Of a stretch of 7,664 bases of DNA, positions 1 to 7,047 are shown piece by piece; the stretch's first letter is position 1, and every line of letters begins with the position of its first letter. Source of the DNA: Planctomycetales bacterium (lineage in GTDB: Bacteria > Planctomycetota > Planctomycetia > Planctomycetales > Planctomycetaceae); assembly GCA_020050375.1 (NCBI GenBank), contig JAGVKR010000238.1, positions 1-7,664 on the forward strand. The letters are read 5' to 3'. Both the position numbers and the translations under genes were made by a program. The notes beneath the pieces were generated by a model. It had not been told where the DNA came from. It worked only from the letters and a program-made list of their open reading frames with translations, and made no database searches.

Positions 1-42
1 AATCCTGAATCCTGAATCCTGAATCCTGAATCCTGAATCCTG
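1..42. repeat. Heptamer tandem repeat, six copies, cut by window edge
   Basis: Six perfect head-to-tail copies of AATCCTG occupy the first 42 bases. The array starts at the window edge, so the real copy number is unknown. It stops cleanly before GCCGCGCC, and a partial echo (AATCCTATCCTA) lies at 73-84, just before the moxR start. Perfect short-unit arrays like this are prone to copy-number change by replication slippage. It lies about 50 nt upstream of moxR, so it could sit in that gene's leader or promoter region. No promoter or protein-binding role can be shown from the sequence. Confidence 0.95.
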
Positions 43-94
43 GCCGCGCCGACAATTCCACAACGTAAGCGAAATCCTATCCTAGCGAGACCGA

Positions 95-1114
<1,020 letters not shown>

Positions 1115-1144
1115 GGCGATGATTTCGTCGCATGTGACGCCAGT

Positions 1145-1175
1145 TTGACTTTGATCGTTCTGAATTACTGATAAA
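1145..1175 (+). promoter_or_regulatory. Weak candidate sigma-70-like promoter before the GxxExxY gene
   Basis: TTGACT at 1145-1150 matches 5 of 6 bases of a -35 box. GATAAA at 1170-1175 matches 4 of 6 bases of a -10 box. The 19-nt spacer is longer than ideal. The -10 candidate lies inside the left inverted-repeat arm. The fit is weak and could be chance. It is noted because the GxxExxY gene looks like a self-contained insert that may need its own transcription start. Confidence 0.2.
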
Positions 1176-1218
1176 GCAGATGGCACAGATAGAACGGATG
1201 AAGAAAGGTCGCGCGAGA
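1162..1218 (+). repeat. Left inverted-repeat arm of the GxxExxY unit
   Basis: This stretch is the imperfect reverse complement of 1664-1719. Aligned by eye with one single-base gap, about 46 of 57 columns match. The longest perfect run is 14 nt, GATGGCACAGATAG. The arm itself is built of four degenerate 9-nt units (1167-1202) of form ACxGATxxx, followed by AAGG and CGCGCG. It ends 28 nt before the GxxExxY start codon, while the right arm begins 30 nt after the stop. That symmetry suggests the two arms and the gene form one unit. Confidence 0.85.
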
Positions 1219-1236
1219 GCGAACTACGACACAAAT

Positions 1237-1240
1237 GGAG
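1237..1240 (+). promoter_or_regulatory. Ribosome binding site deciding the GxxExxY start
   Basis: GGAG is followed by six bases (ATCGTG) and then ATG at 1247. An alternative in-frame ATG at 1235 overlaps this site and has no purine-rich site of its own, so 1247 is the preferred start. Confidence 0.65.
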
Positions 1241-1246
1241 ATCGTG

Positions 1247-1633
1247 ATGTCGGAGCAATCACCACTGATCCATGCCGAGTTGAGCGAACAGATCATTGGG
1301 GCGGCGATGACTGTTTCCAATGAACTGTTTCCCGGGTTGAACGAGAGACTCTATGAGAACTCACTCATTGTCGAGCTGAATAGTCGGGGATTACACGTTG
1401 AGCAGCAACAGATCTTTTCGGTTCAGTACAAAGGGCACGTCATCGGAAAATTTCGGCCCGATCTGATTGTCGAAAGCAAAATTATCGTCGACGCGAAAGT
1501 CGTAGAAGCATTCAACGAGACTCATTTCAAGCAGGTCTACGGATACCTTGCCGTGACGGAACTACAACTTGGCCTGCTCCTCAATTTCAAATACGCCAAG
1601 CTCCAATGGAAGAGAGTGATCCGTAACCCATAG
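1247..1633 (+). CDS. GxxExxY family protein (PD-(D/E)XK nuclease-like)
   Basis: A small 128-aa protein of the GxxExxY family, which belongs to the PD-(D/E)XK nuclease-like superfamily (PDDEXK_3 type). The name-giving motif is GLNERLY at residues 30-36. The putative catalytic core follows: D72 in PDLIV on the first strand, then D82-A-K84 in the IIVDAKVVEA strand, then QVYGYL at 96-101 and the family-typical tail LGLLLNF at 108-114. Most members I know have E-L-K where this one has D-A-K, which the PD-(D/E)XK scheme tolerates. Two sampled 60-base stretches are 45% and 50% GC, against about 60% in a DUF58 stretch, consistent with separate origin. The gene is tightly enclosed by inverted repeats and sits between moxR and DUF58, so it is probably a passenger and not part of the envelope operon. 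Nuclease activity and biological role are unproven for the family as far as I know. Confidence 0.88.
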   Translation: MSEQSPLIHAELSEQIIGAAMTVSNELFPGLNERLYENSLIVELNSRGLHVEQQQIFSVQYKGHVIGKFRPDLIVESKIIVDAKVVEAFNETHFKQVYGYLAVTELQLGLLLNFKYAKLQWKRVIRNP

Positions 1634-1663
1634 TAATTTCCGTGAGAACGTGGAATCTCAAAG

Positions 1664-1719
1664 TCCCGCGCGCCTTCTGTCACCCGTACTATCTGTGCCA
1701 TCCGTCTTATCCGTAATTC
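1664..1719 (-). repeat. Right inverted-repeat arm of the GxxExxY unit
   Basis: On the minus strand this arm reads as the left arm does. From 1714 down to 1679 it has four 9-nt units, ACGGATAAG, ACGGATGGC, ACAGATAGT and ACGGGTGAC, then AGAAGG and CGCGCG. The 9-nt phasing is cleaner here than in the left arm. The arm starts 30 nt after the GxxExxY stop and ends 53 nt before the DUF58 start. A transcript across the unit could pair the two arms around a loop of about 445 nt. Confidence 0.85.
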
Positions 1720-1772
1720 TTCGCTTCGCAAACAATAGATGTATCCCTTGAAGGACTGAGCTCGCAACAACC

Positions 1773-2678
1773 ATGAGCGAACAAGCGGCCGTAGCCCAGT
1801 TCACCAAACTCCTCGAGAATGCGACTTTGTCGCGGCTGGAGAGGATGCGGATCAATCCGCGGCGGCGGCTCACCAATCGCAGCCGCGGGGAGCATCAATC
1901 CGGCAAGGGGGGGAGCAGCACCGAGTTCGTCGATTATCGCGACTACTCCCCCGGCGACGATATGCGCTACGTCGACTGGAACATCTTCTCGCGCCTCGAA
2001 CGGCCTTTTATCAAGCTCTATCGGCACGAAGAGGAGATGCACGTCGTGATCATCGTCGACGCCTCGTCGTCGATGCAGTTCGACGACAAGTTCGAGCGCG
2101 CCCGGCAACTGGCCGCCGCGTTCGGCCTGATGGGGCTGATGAATGTCGAGCGGGTGAGCGCGTACGCCTGCAACCACCAGGGAAAAGAGCCTTTGCTCTT
2201 CCCCCCCTGCACCGGGCGGATCAGCCGCCGCCGGTTGTTTGATTTTCTCGAAACGATTCCCGCCGGCGGCGACTTCCCCATCGATCAGGCGGTCGATGCC
2301 GTGCTCCGTCGTCATCGCGGACGGGGGATCGTGATCCTGCTCTCCGACTTTCTGACGTTCGGCGATTTTCAAAGGCCGCTCAACCTGCTCTTCAGCGCGG
2401 GGCTCGAAATCTTCGCCGTCCAGATTCTGATCCCCACCGAGCTCAACCCCGAGCTGACCGGCGACCTGCGGTTCGTCGACTGCGAGAGCGGGCAAACGCT
2501 CGATGTCTCGTCGGCCGGGGATTTGCTCGGCATCTATCACGAGCATCGCCTGGCCCTCGAAGAAGAGTTGGGGATCTTGTGCCGGCAGCGGAGCGGCCGG
2601 TTTCTGTCGATCTCGTCGCAGGACTCGCTCGACTGGGTCTTGTTCGACCTTCTCCGTCGAAAGGGGTGGGTCCGATGA
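1773..2678 (+). CDS. DUF58 domain protein (VWA-like, MoxR partner)
   Basis: A 301-aa DUF58 protein, full length for the family, with no membrane segment. The conserved family signature EFVDYRDYSPGDDMRYVDW spans residues 51-69. A VWA-like fold follows with a MIDAS metal site DASSS at 96-100 and a second conserved acidic strand end LLSDF at 189-193. DUF58 proteins are the classic partners of MoxR ATPases, and the metal site is thought to mediate ligand binding in an ATP-regulated way. The 3' end overlaps the next gene by ATGA, so the two are probably translationally coupled. The start is ATG preceded by CGCAACAACC with no good ribosome binding site. AAGGA at 1751-1755 is 17 nt away, too far to be convincing. 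The original upstream context has probably been altered by the GxxExxY unit. The N terminus MSEQ resembles that of the GxxExxY protein, which I take as coincidence. Confidence 0.93.
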   Translation: MSEQAAVAQFTKLLENATLSRLERMRINPRRRLTNRSRGEHQSGKGGSSTEFVDYRDYSPGDDMRYVDWNIFSRLERPFIKLYRHEEEMHVVIIVDASSSMQFDDKFERARQLAAAFGLMGLMNVERVSAYACNHQGKEPLLFPPCTGRISRRRLFDFLETIPAGGDFPIDQAVDAVLRRHRGRGIVILLSDFLTFGDFQRPLNLLFSAGLEIFAVQILIPTELNPELTGDLRFVDCESGQTLDVSSAGDLLGIYHEHRLALEEELGILCRQRSGRFLSISSQDSLDWVLFDLLRRKGWVR

Positions 2679-4555
2679 ACTGGCCCGGCTTTCTCGCGTT
2701 GAATGGCGCCTGGTTGTTCACTCTGCTGGCGCCGCTCATCATTTTCTATTTTCTCAAGCTCCGGCGGCCGCGGATGGAGATTCCGTCGCTGGCCCTGTGG
2801 CGCAGCGTGCTCAACGACCGACGGGTCAACGCGCCGTTCCAGAAGTTCAAGCGCAATCTGCTCTTGCTGTTGCAGGTGCTGCTCCTCGTCTGCCTCGCGC
2901 TGGCGGCCATGCAGCCCTTCTGGCCCAGCGGAGCCGATCGTGCCCGCTATCTCCCCATCCTGATCGACACGTCGGCCAGCATGGCGGCGCTCGATACAGC
3001 CGGGGGAAAATCGCGGCTCGACGCCGCCAAGGAGGAAATCCGGCAGTTGATCGACAATCTGCTCCCCGATCAAAAGCTGTCGCTGATCGCCGTCTCCTCG
3101 ACAGCCCGCCGCCTCACCGACTTCACCGACAACAAGCGCATCCTCCGCGACGCGCTGGAGCAGGTCGAGATCACCCCCGTCGTCAGCCGGCTGGAAGACG
3201 CGCTCCGCATGACGCAGGCTTTGGCGCGAACCGTCCAGATCGAAACAGTCGTGCTCTACACCGACGGAAACGTGCCGGCCGAAATCGACTTCGAGCTGCC
3301 GTTTCAGTTGAACTACCAGAAGCTTCCCTCTGCAGGGCAGAACATCGGGATCACGGCGATCAACGCCCGCCGCTCGGGAGAGCGGTGGGACATCTTCGTG
3401 CGGATCGACGGCAGCAAAGAAGCCCAGATGACCGCCGGGGTCCAGCTCCTGCACAACGGCAAGCCGGCCGACGACGAAGTCATCTCGCTCGAGCCGGGGC
3501 AGTCGCAGCGGATTGTGTTTCACGTCGATGCCGAGGGAGCGGCCGCTCTGGAAGTCCGCCTCAAGCCCGATGCCTTTGATTCTCTCGCCTCCGACAATGT
3601 CGTCTACCTCGATCTTCCCGTGAGCCGGCCACTCACTGTTTACTGTCCCCCCGACCTCACGTCGTACCGGCACGCGCTGGGGGGGCTCGCGGAGATCACG
3701 CTCTTTCCGGATGAAGAGGGAAAGTCCACCGCCTCGAGTTACGACCTGTTGATCTCCGATCGCAAATCCGACGCGGCGATCGACGCGGCGGTGGCGATGT
3801 TCGTGGGGGTCGTCCCCGAAGATCTGTCGAAGCTCGTCAAAGTCGATTCCGGCTCCGCCGAAGTCATCGACTGGCAGCGGAGCGCGCCCCTTTTGCAGCA
3901 CGTGCTGCTGACCGACGTGCAGATCGCCGAACAGCCGGTCTCGGCCGAAGGGGCCGGTGATCGCGACTACGAAGAGCTGGGCTACGAGATTCTGGCCCAG
4001 GGGCGGGCCGGTCCGCTGATCCTGAAGCGCGACGACAGCGGTCGGCCGACGTTCTACCTGCTGTTTCACACCGACCGCTCGACGCTTCCCTTCCGCGTCG
4101 GTTTTCCGATTCTGGTGAACAACGCCGTTCAACTGGCCCAGCAACAGGCGGGGCTCTCCGAGGCCCGCGGTCAGTCGACGGGGCTCCTGGCTTCGCGAAT
4201 ATTGAAGCCCGACACCGGCTATCGCATCACCGACCCCGACGGCAAAACGACCGACGCTCGCAGCAATGCGGAGGGCTTGCTTGCGGGTGTGCCGGCGCCG
4301 GGGGTCGGCCGCTACACGATCAGCGAAGGGGGGCGCGATGCCGCCTCGGTCGGCGTCAGCCTGCTCGCCTCGTCCGAGTCGTCGCTCGCTTCGGTCGATC
4401 GACTCCAGTTTCGCGAAGTTGGTGTGGGTGCCGCATCGACAATGCTCAAAAGCGATCGTCCCCTCTGGCCGCTGTTTGCGATCTTCGGGTTCGTTCTCTT
4501 GCTGGTGGAATGGTGGTATTTCCAGCGCCGCCCCAGCGGGATGCCGACGCCGTGA
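2675..4555 (+). CDS. BatA-like VWA membrane protein
   Basis: A 626-aa inner-membrane protein with an N-terminal BatA-type (aerotolerance regulator N-terminal) region. The first membrane segment is at about residues 8-28, followed by the basic stretch KLRRPR and IPSLALW. A second segment lies at about 60-78. A VWA domain follows with an intact MIDAS motif DTSAS (98-102) and TDG at 196-198. A long region of about 400 residues, probably beta-rich, runs to a C-terminal membrane segment at about 598-616 (LFAIFGFVLLLVEWW) and a short basic tail. The VWA and central region would face the periplasm. The start ATG overlaps the DUF58 stop (ATGA), and AAAGGGG about 8 nt upstream is a good ribosome binding site. 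A longer reading frame from 2579 exists, but it would run inside DUF58 and lacks this context. It is likely the membrane client or anchor of the MoxR-DUF58 pair. Residue 450-500 content (TFYLLFHTDRS, GFPILVNNAV) is typical of such proteins in planctomycetes. Confidence 0.92.
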   Translation: MNWPGFLALNGAWLFTLLAPLIIFYFLKLRRPRMEIPSLALWRSVLNDRRVNAPFQKFKRNLLLLLQVLLLVCLALAAMQPFWPSGADRARYLPILIDTSASMAALDTAGGKSRLDAAKEEIRQLIDNLLPDQKLSLIAVSSTARRLTDFTDNKRILRDALEQVEITPVVSRLEDALRMTQALARTVQIETVVLYTDGNVPAEIDFELPFQLNYQKLPSAGQNIGITAINARRSGERWDIFVRIDGSKEAQMTAGVQLLHNGKPADDEVISLEPGQSQRIVFHVDAEGAAALEVRLKPDAFDSLASDNVVYLDLPVSRPLTVYCPPDLTSYRHALGGLAEITLFPDEEGKSTASSYDLLISDRKSDAAIDAAVAMFVGVVPEDLSKLVKVDSGSAEVIDWQRSAPLLQHVLLTDVQIAEQPVSAEGAGDRDYEELGYEILAQGRAGPLILKRDDSGRPTFYLLFHTDRSTLPFRVGFPILVNNAVQLAQQQAGLSEARGQSTGLLASRILKPDTGYRITDPDGKTTDARSNAEGLLAGVPAPGVGRYTISEGGRDAASVGVSLLASSESSLASVDRLQFREVGVGAASTMLKSDRPLWPLFAIFGFVLLLVEWWYFQRRPSGMPTP

Positions 4556-4586
4556 TCGAGACAACCATCGACCGTCGTTCGACAAC

Positions 4587-4591
4587 AAGGA
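4587..4591 (+). promoter_or_regulatory. Candidate ribosome binding site for the large membrane protein
   Basis: AAGGA is followed by 8 nt and then ATG at 4600, which is 45 nt after the previous stop. This is the only in-frame start in the region with a convincing site. The in-frame ATG at 4822 is preceded by CGACGCAG with no purine-rich site, and that ATG lies inside the repeat array. Confidence 0.5.
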
Positions 4592-4599
4592 TCCTCTGC

Positions 4600-7044
4600 A
4601 TGTGTTTGTGGCCGTTTACCACTTCCCGAAGCGTGAGACGCACGTTGTGCAGCGACGACCGCGGTTACCGGGGACTGGTCTTTTTTTCGCCCGCAAGTCC
4701 CGTGACTCGGCCTGCGAGCGGATCGTCCGCTTGTCCCTCTCACGAAAAATGGACCTGTCCTCAGAACCACGGACGCCCCCTCGCGCGAGGGGATCAGGTC
4801 CATTTTCCGGCAACGACGCAGATGCTGCCAGGCCGGGCGATCCCGCCGGAAAAAAGACCAGACCCCGGCACCCGAGCGAACTCATACCGTCGCACTATCG
4901 GATTGGTCTGTTTTGCCTTGGCGACGATCGTCGCGGCGGCCCGCGTCAGTCGGGCCGACTCGCCGATTCTGACGGCGGAAGTCGTCGGACAGTCGATTCA
5001 GGTCCGGTCGGGCGCGCCGATCACGGTCGTCTGGAAGCTCAAGTCGCAATCGAGCCAACTTCTCGAAGGGCGACTGGAACTGACCATCAAAGATGGTCAC
5101 GAGAGGCTGGCCCGGGTCGCGACCGATGAGATCGTGCTGAATACGAGCGAGCAGTTGTATCGCATGGTCCTGCCGACACTCGATACGACGCACAACGTCA
5201 ATGCGGTCGAGATGAGCCTCCGATTCGTGGGCCCGCACGGGACGATCGACCTGGGACACCACAGCAACCTGCGGCTCCCCGGCTCGTTTCAGCGGGCCCA
5301 CGTCATCGCGATCAGCGATCCCTGGCAGACAACCCTCTCGCACGACAAACGGGCCTTCATCGACCAGTTCCGGGTGGAAGCCGGCAATTTCGACCGCACC
5401 GATCGCACGCTTTCGACCAGCATGGCCCACATCCCGCCCGATGCAATGCCCGCCGACCCGCTGGGCTGCCTCGGTTTTGATCTGGTGCTCCTGATGAACG
5501 AGGGGTTTGCCGACCTCAGAGACTCGCAGTTGCAGGCGATTTTGAGCTGGGTCGACGCGGGGGGGAGCCTGGCGATCGTTCCCGGTCGTCACGTTGTACG
5601 GAAAGAGCACGTCGAATTCTTGAACAAGATCGCGACGGGAGCTGCAGCGAGCCCGTTCGAGCTCGATCCCACGGGGCGGATCAGCCCGGCCTCCGCCGAC
5701 TCGACGGCACCCAACTCTGCCGGCGACCGCCCGATTCTGCTCAAGCGCTATGGGATGGGGCGCGCCGCGATTGTTCGTGCTCCGCTCGATTCGCTCGGCG
5801 CTGCGGCTGAAACGGAAATCCGGCGGATGCAGGCCTTCCTCTGGAAAATGCGTGCCGATCGACGGGCCGAGTTCGAAGCGAACGGCGTCTGGGACGTCCG
5901 CGACGCATCGATCCGCGAGGCTGCGGCCCTCGCCGATCCTAACCTCGCGCCGCAGGTCCAAAGCCAGATGATTGCACAGCTCCGCCCCCGAGACATGCAA
6001 CTGGCCCCCTTTGCATTGCAGTCCGGCGATCAGCTCCTCGCACGGATTATGCCGCGGCATTTGAAGGTCGTTCCTTTGTCGCTCGTGATGTTCATGCTCT
6101 TCCTCTACGTGCTGACGATCGGGCCGGGGGACTACTGGCTGCTGGGGGCCCTCAAACGCCGGCGCTACACCTGGATCCTGTTTCCCGCGGTGACGATTGG
6201 GTTCGCGGTGGGCACGGTCTGGCTTTCGAACTGGTACATGCGCGTCGCCGACAACCGACGGAGCGTCACCTTTCTCGATATTGGCGAAACCGGAAGCGTC
6301 GCCCGACGCAATCGTTTCGATCTCCTGTTCCGAGCCACACAGGGCGACGTCGTGACGCGCATGCAGCGCGGGTTGTTCACCGCCATGAACCACCAGCAAT
6401 ATTCGCGCGGCTCGTGGTACACGTACCAGCAGGCGATGCGCCGCGGCGACGAGAACCAGCTCGATCTTGTGGCCGTTCCGAAATACGAAGGACGGGTCCC
6501 CGTGCGATACACGGCCACGCAATTCATCCCGCAATGGACGCCGCAGCTCAATCGCTCGTTTTCCGTCGTCACCGACGAAAGCGATCCCCCCGTCGAGTTC
6601 GACTGGAAATCGCTGGCGCCGCTCACCAGCGCGATGTCGACATTTCCCCTGCACCCTGAGGCGCGGCGGCAGATCTCCGGGGCGGTCCTGCCGAAGTTCG
6701 GCCCGGAAGCGAGCATCTACGTCGTCACCGGCCAGCGCCTCCAGCACGTGGCCGGTCAGGACGGGCTGCTCCAGCGCGACGATCCGGAACTCTCCGCCGT
6801 CCCCGTCACTCCGTACAACGCGATGGGCAGCAGATCCAACACCACGTTTCTGCTCGACGTCTGCACGGGATGGCCGCACGGAGGTTTGTTCAACGTCGTC
6901 TCGCAAATCTCACCCAACGGCGGGACCGACTTCGACGACATGGCCCTCGTCGATCCTTCCGACCCCAGGCAGTGGCTGCTCATCGTGATGGTTGATCGCG
7001 GCGACGAGCTCGTCGTCTACCGCAAGCTTTACACCGGAGAATAG
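4600..7044 (+). CDS. Large exported membrane protein with glutamine-amidotransferase-like segment
   Basis: A probable inner-membrane protein, 814 aa from this start. An export signal is clear at IGLVCFALATIVAAA (residues 100-114), with likely cleavage after SRA (about 119). After that comes a beta-rich domain. Next is a segment like the class I glutamine amidotransferase fold (FDLVLLMN about 293-300, LSWVDAGGSLAIVPGRH about 315-331) with no evident catalytic cysteine. Two membrane segments follow at about 492-507 and 525-541, separated by IGPGDYWLLGALKRRRYTW, and then a C-terminal domain of about 270 residues. The layout resembles uncharacterised membrane proteins encoded beside ABC transporters. 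The start is uncertain. The good ribosome binding site favours 4600, but that gives about 100 residues before the signal, most encoded by the repeat array. ATG 4822 or TTG 4903 would give shorter leaders. The region is open in more than one frame, so openness alone does not prove translation. The ABC ATPase gene follows after 3 nt. Confidence 0.75.
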   Translation: MCLWPFTTSRSVRRTLCSDDRGYRGLVFFSPASPVTRPASGSSACPSHEKWTCPQNHGRPLARGDQVHFPATTQMLPGRAIPPEKRPDPGTRANSYRRTIGLVCFALATIVAAARVSRADSPILTAEVVGQSIQVRSGAPITVVWKLKSQSSQLLEGRLELTIKDGHERLARVATDEIVLNTSEQLYRMVLPTLDTTHNVNAVEMSLRFVGPHGTIDLGHHSNLRLPGSFQRAHVIAISDPWQTTLSHDKRAFIDQFRVEAGNFDRTDRTLSTSMAHIPPDAMPADPLGCLGFDLVLLMNEGFADLRDSQLQAILSWVDAGGSLAIVPGRHVVRKEHVEFLNKIATGAAASPFELDPTGRISPASADSTAPNSAGDRPILLKRYGMGRAAIVRAPLDSLGAAAETEIRRMQAFLWKMRADRRAEFEANGVWDVRDASIREAAALADPNLAPQVQSQMIAQLRPRDMQLAPFALQSGDQLLARIMPRHLKVVPLSLVMFMLFLYVLTIGPGDYWLLGALKRRRYTWILFPAVTIGFAVGTVWLSNWYMRVADNRRSVTFLDIGETGSVARRNRFDLLFRATQGDVVTRMQRGLFTAMNHQQYSRGSWYTYQQAMRRGDENQLDLVAVPKYEGRVPVRYTATQFIPQWTPQLNRSFSVVTDESDPPVEFDWKSLAPLTSAMSTFPLHPEARRQISGAVLPKFGPEASIYVVTGQRLQHVAGQDGLLQRDDPELSAVPVTPYNAMGSRSNTTFLLDVCTGWPHGGLFNVVSQISPNGGTDFDDMALVDPSDPRQWLLIVMVDRGDELVVYRKLYTGE
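4715..4733. repeat. Small hairpin between repeat units A1 and B1
   Basis: CGAGCGGA and TCCGCTTG flank a TCG loop, giving an eight-pair stem with one G-T wobble. It lies near the midpoint of units A1 and B1, so it would form the tip of the hairpin those units make. Confidence 0.5.
4777..4792. repeat. Perfect 16-bp GC-rich palindrome at the array centre
   Basis: CCCCTCGCGCGAGGGG is its own exact reverse complement. It lies between units B1 and B2 and shares its last GGGG with the start of B2. It may form the apex of a nested cruciform or RNA stem. No T-run follows, so it does not look like an intrinsic terminator. Confidence 0.8.
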
Positions 7045-7047
7045 CTC

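Larger units (their letters stand above)
4670..4866. repeat. REP/BIME-like array: four alternating copies of a 20-nt unit
   Basis: Four related units alternate in orientation. A1 (+) at 4670-4689 is GGGGACTGGTCTTTTTTTCG. B1 (-) at 4743-4762 reads on its own strand GAGGACAGGTCCATTTTTCG. B2 (+) at 4789-4809 is the same with one extra base. A2 (-) at 4847-4866 reads GGGGTCTGGTCTTTTTTCCG. A1 and A2 agree at 18 of 20 positions, B1 and B2 at 18 of 20 apart from the extra base, and A1 and B1 at 16 of 20. The pairs are nested: A1-A2 outside, with an extended core at 4668-4686 and 4850-4868 (18 of 19), and B1-B2 inside with a perfect 12-bp match (4746-4757 and 4795-4806). A1-B1 and B2-A2 can also pair. 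This resembles mosaic REP elements moved by REP-associated tyrosine transposases (RAYTs). No transposase is in the window. Confidence 0.85.

Noticed and set aside
1115..1140. Intrinsic terminator after moxR
   Set aside because: Only a four-pair stem (GCGA and TCGC) can be drawn and no T-run follows.
1158..1725. Target-site duplication around the GxxExxY unit
   Set aside because: The bases outside the arms (GATCGTTCT on the left, TTCGCTTCG on the right) share only a trivial TTC, so no convincing duplication can be claimed.
1247..1784. Shared MSEQ N terminus of the GxxExxY and DUF58 proteins as sign of duplication
   Set aside because: Only four residues match, the codons differ, and similarity stops at once.
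2503..3579. A 358-codon + strand frame across the DUF58/VWA junction
   Set aside because: It overlaps two well-supported genes in another frame and gives an Arg/Ser/Ala-rich product typical of a shifted frame.
2537..4588. A 683-codon open frame on the minus strand
   Set aside because: It lies antisense to the BatA-like gene, whose domains and membrane segments are clear. The translated product is Arg/Asp/Gly-rich with no recognisable domain, as expected for a GC-rich shadow frame.
4670..4866. CRISPR array
   Set aside because: The units alternate in orientation, are only about 20 nt, have unequal spacing, and no cas gene is present.
4888..4905. Tat (twin-arginine) export signal
   Set aside because: The signal begins YRRTIGL. 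It has two arginines but lacks the S/T before them and the following F-L-K-like pattern, so an ordinary Sec signal is more likely.
4882..6906. A 674-codon open frame on the minus strand
   Set aside because: It is antisense to the large membrane protein gene, has a low-complexity charged composition, and shows no recognisable motif or ribosome binding site.
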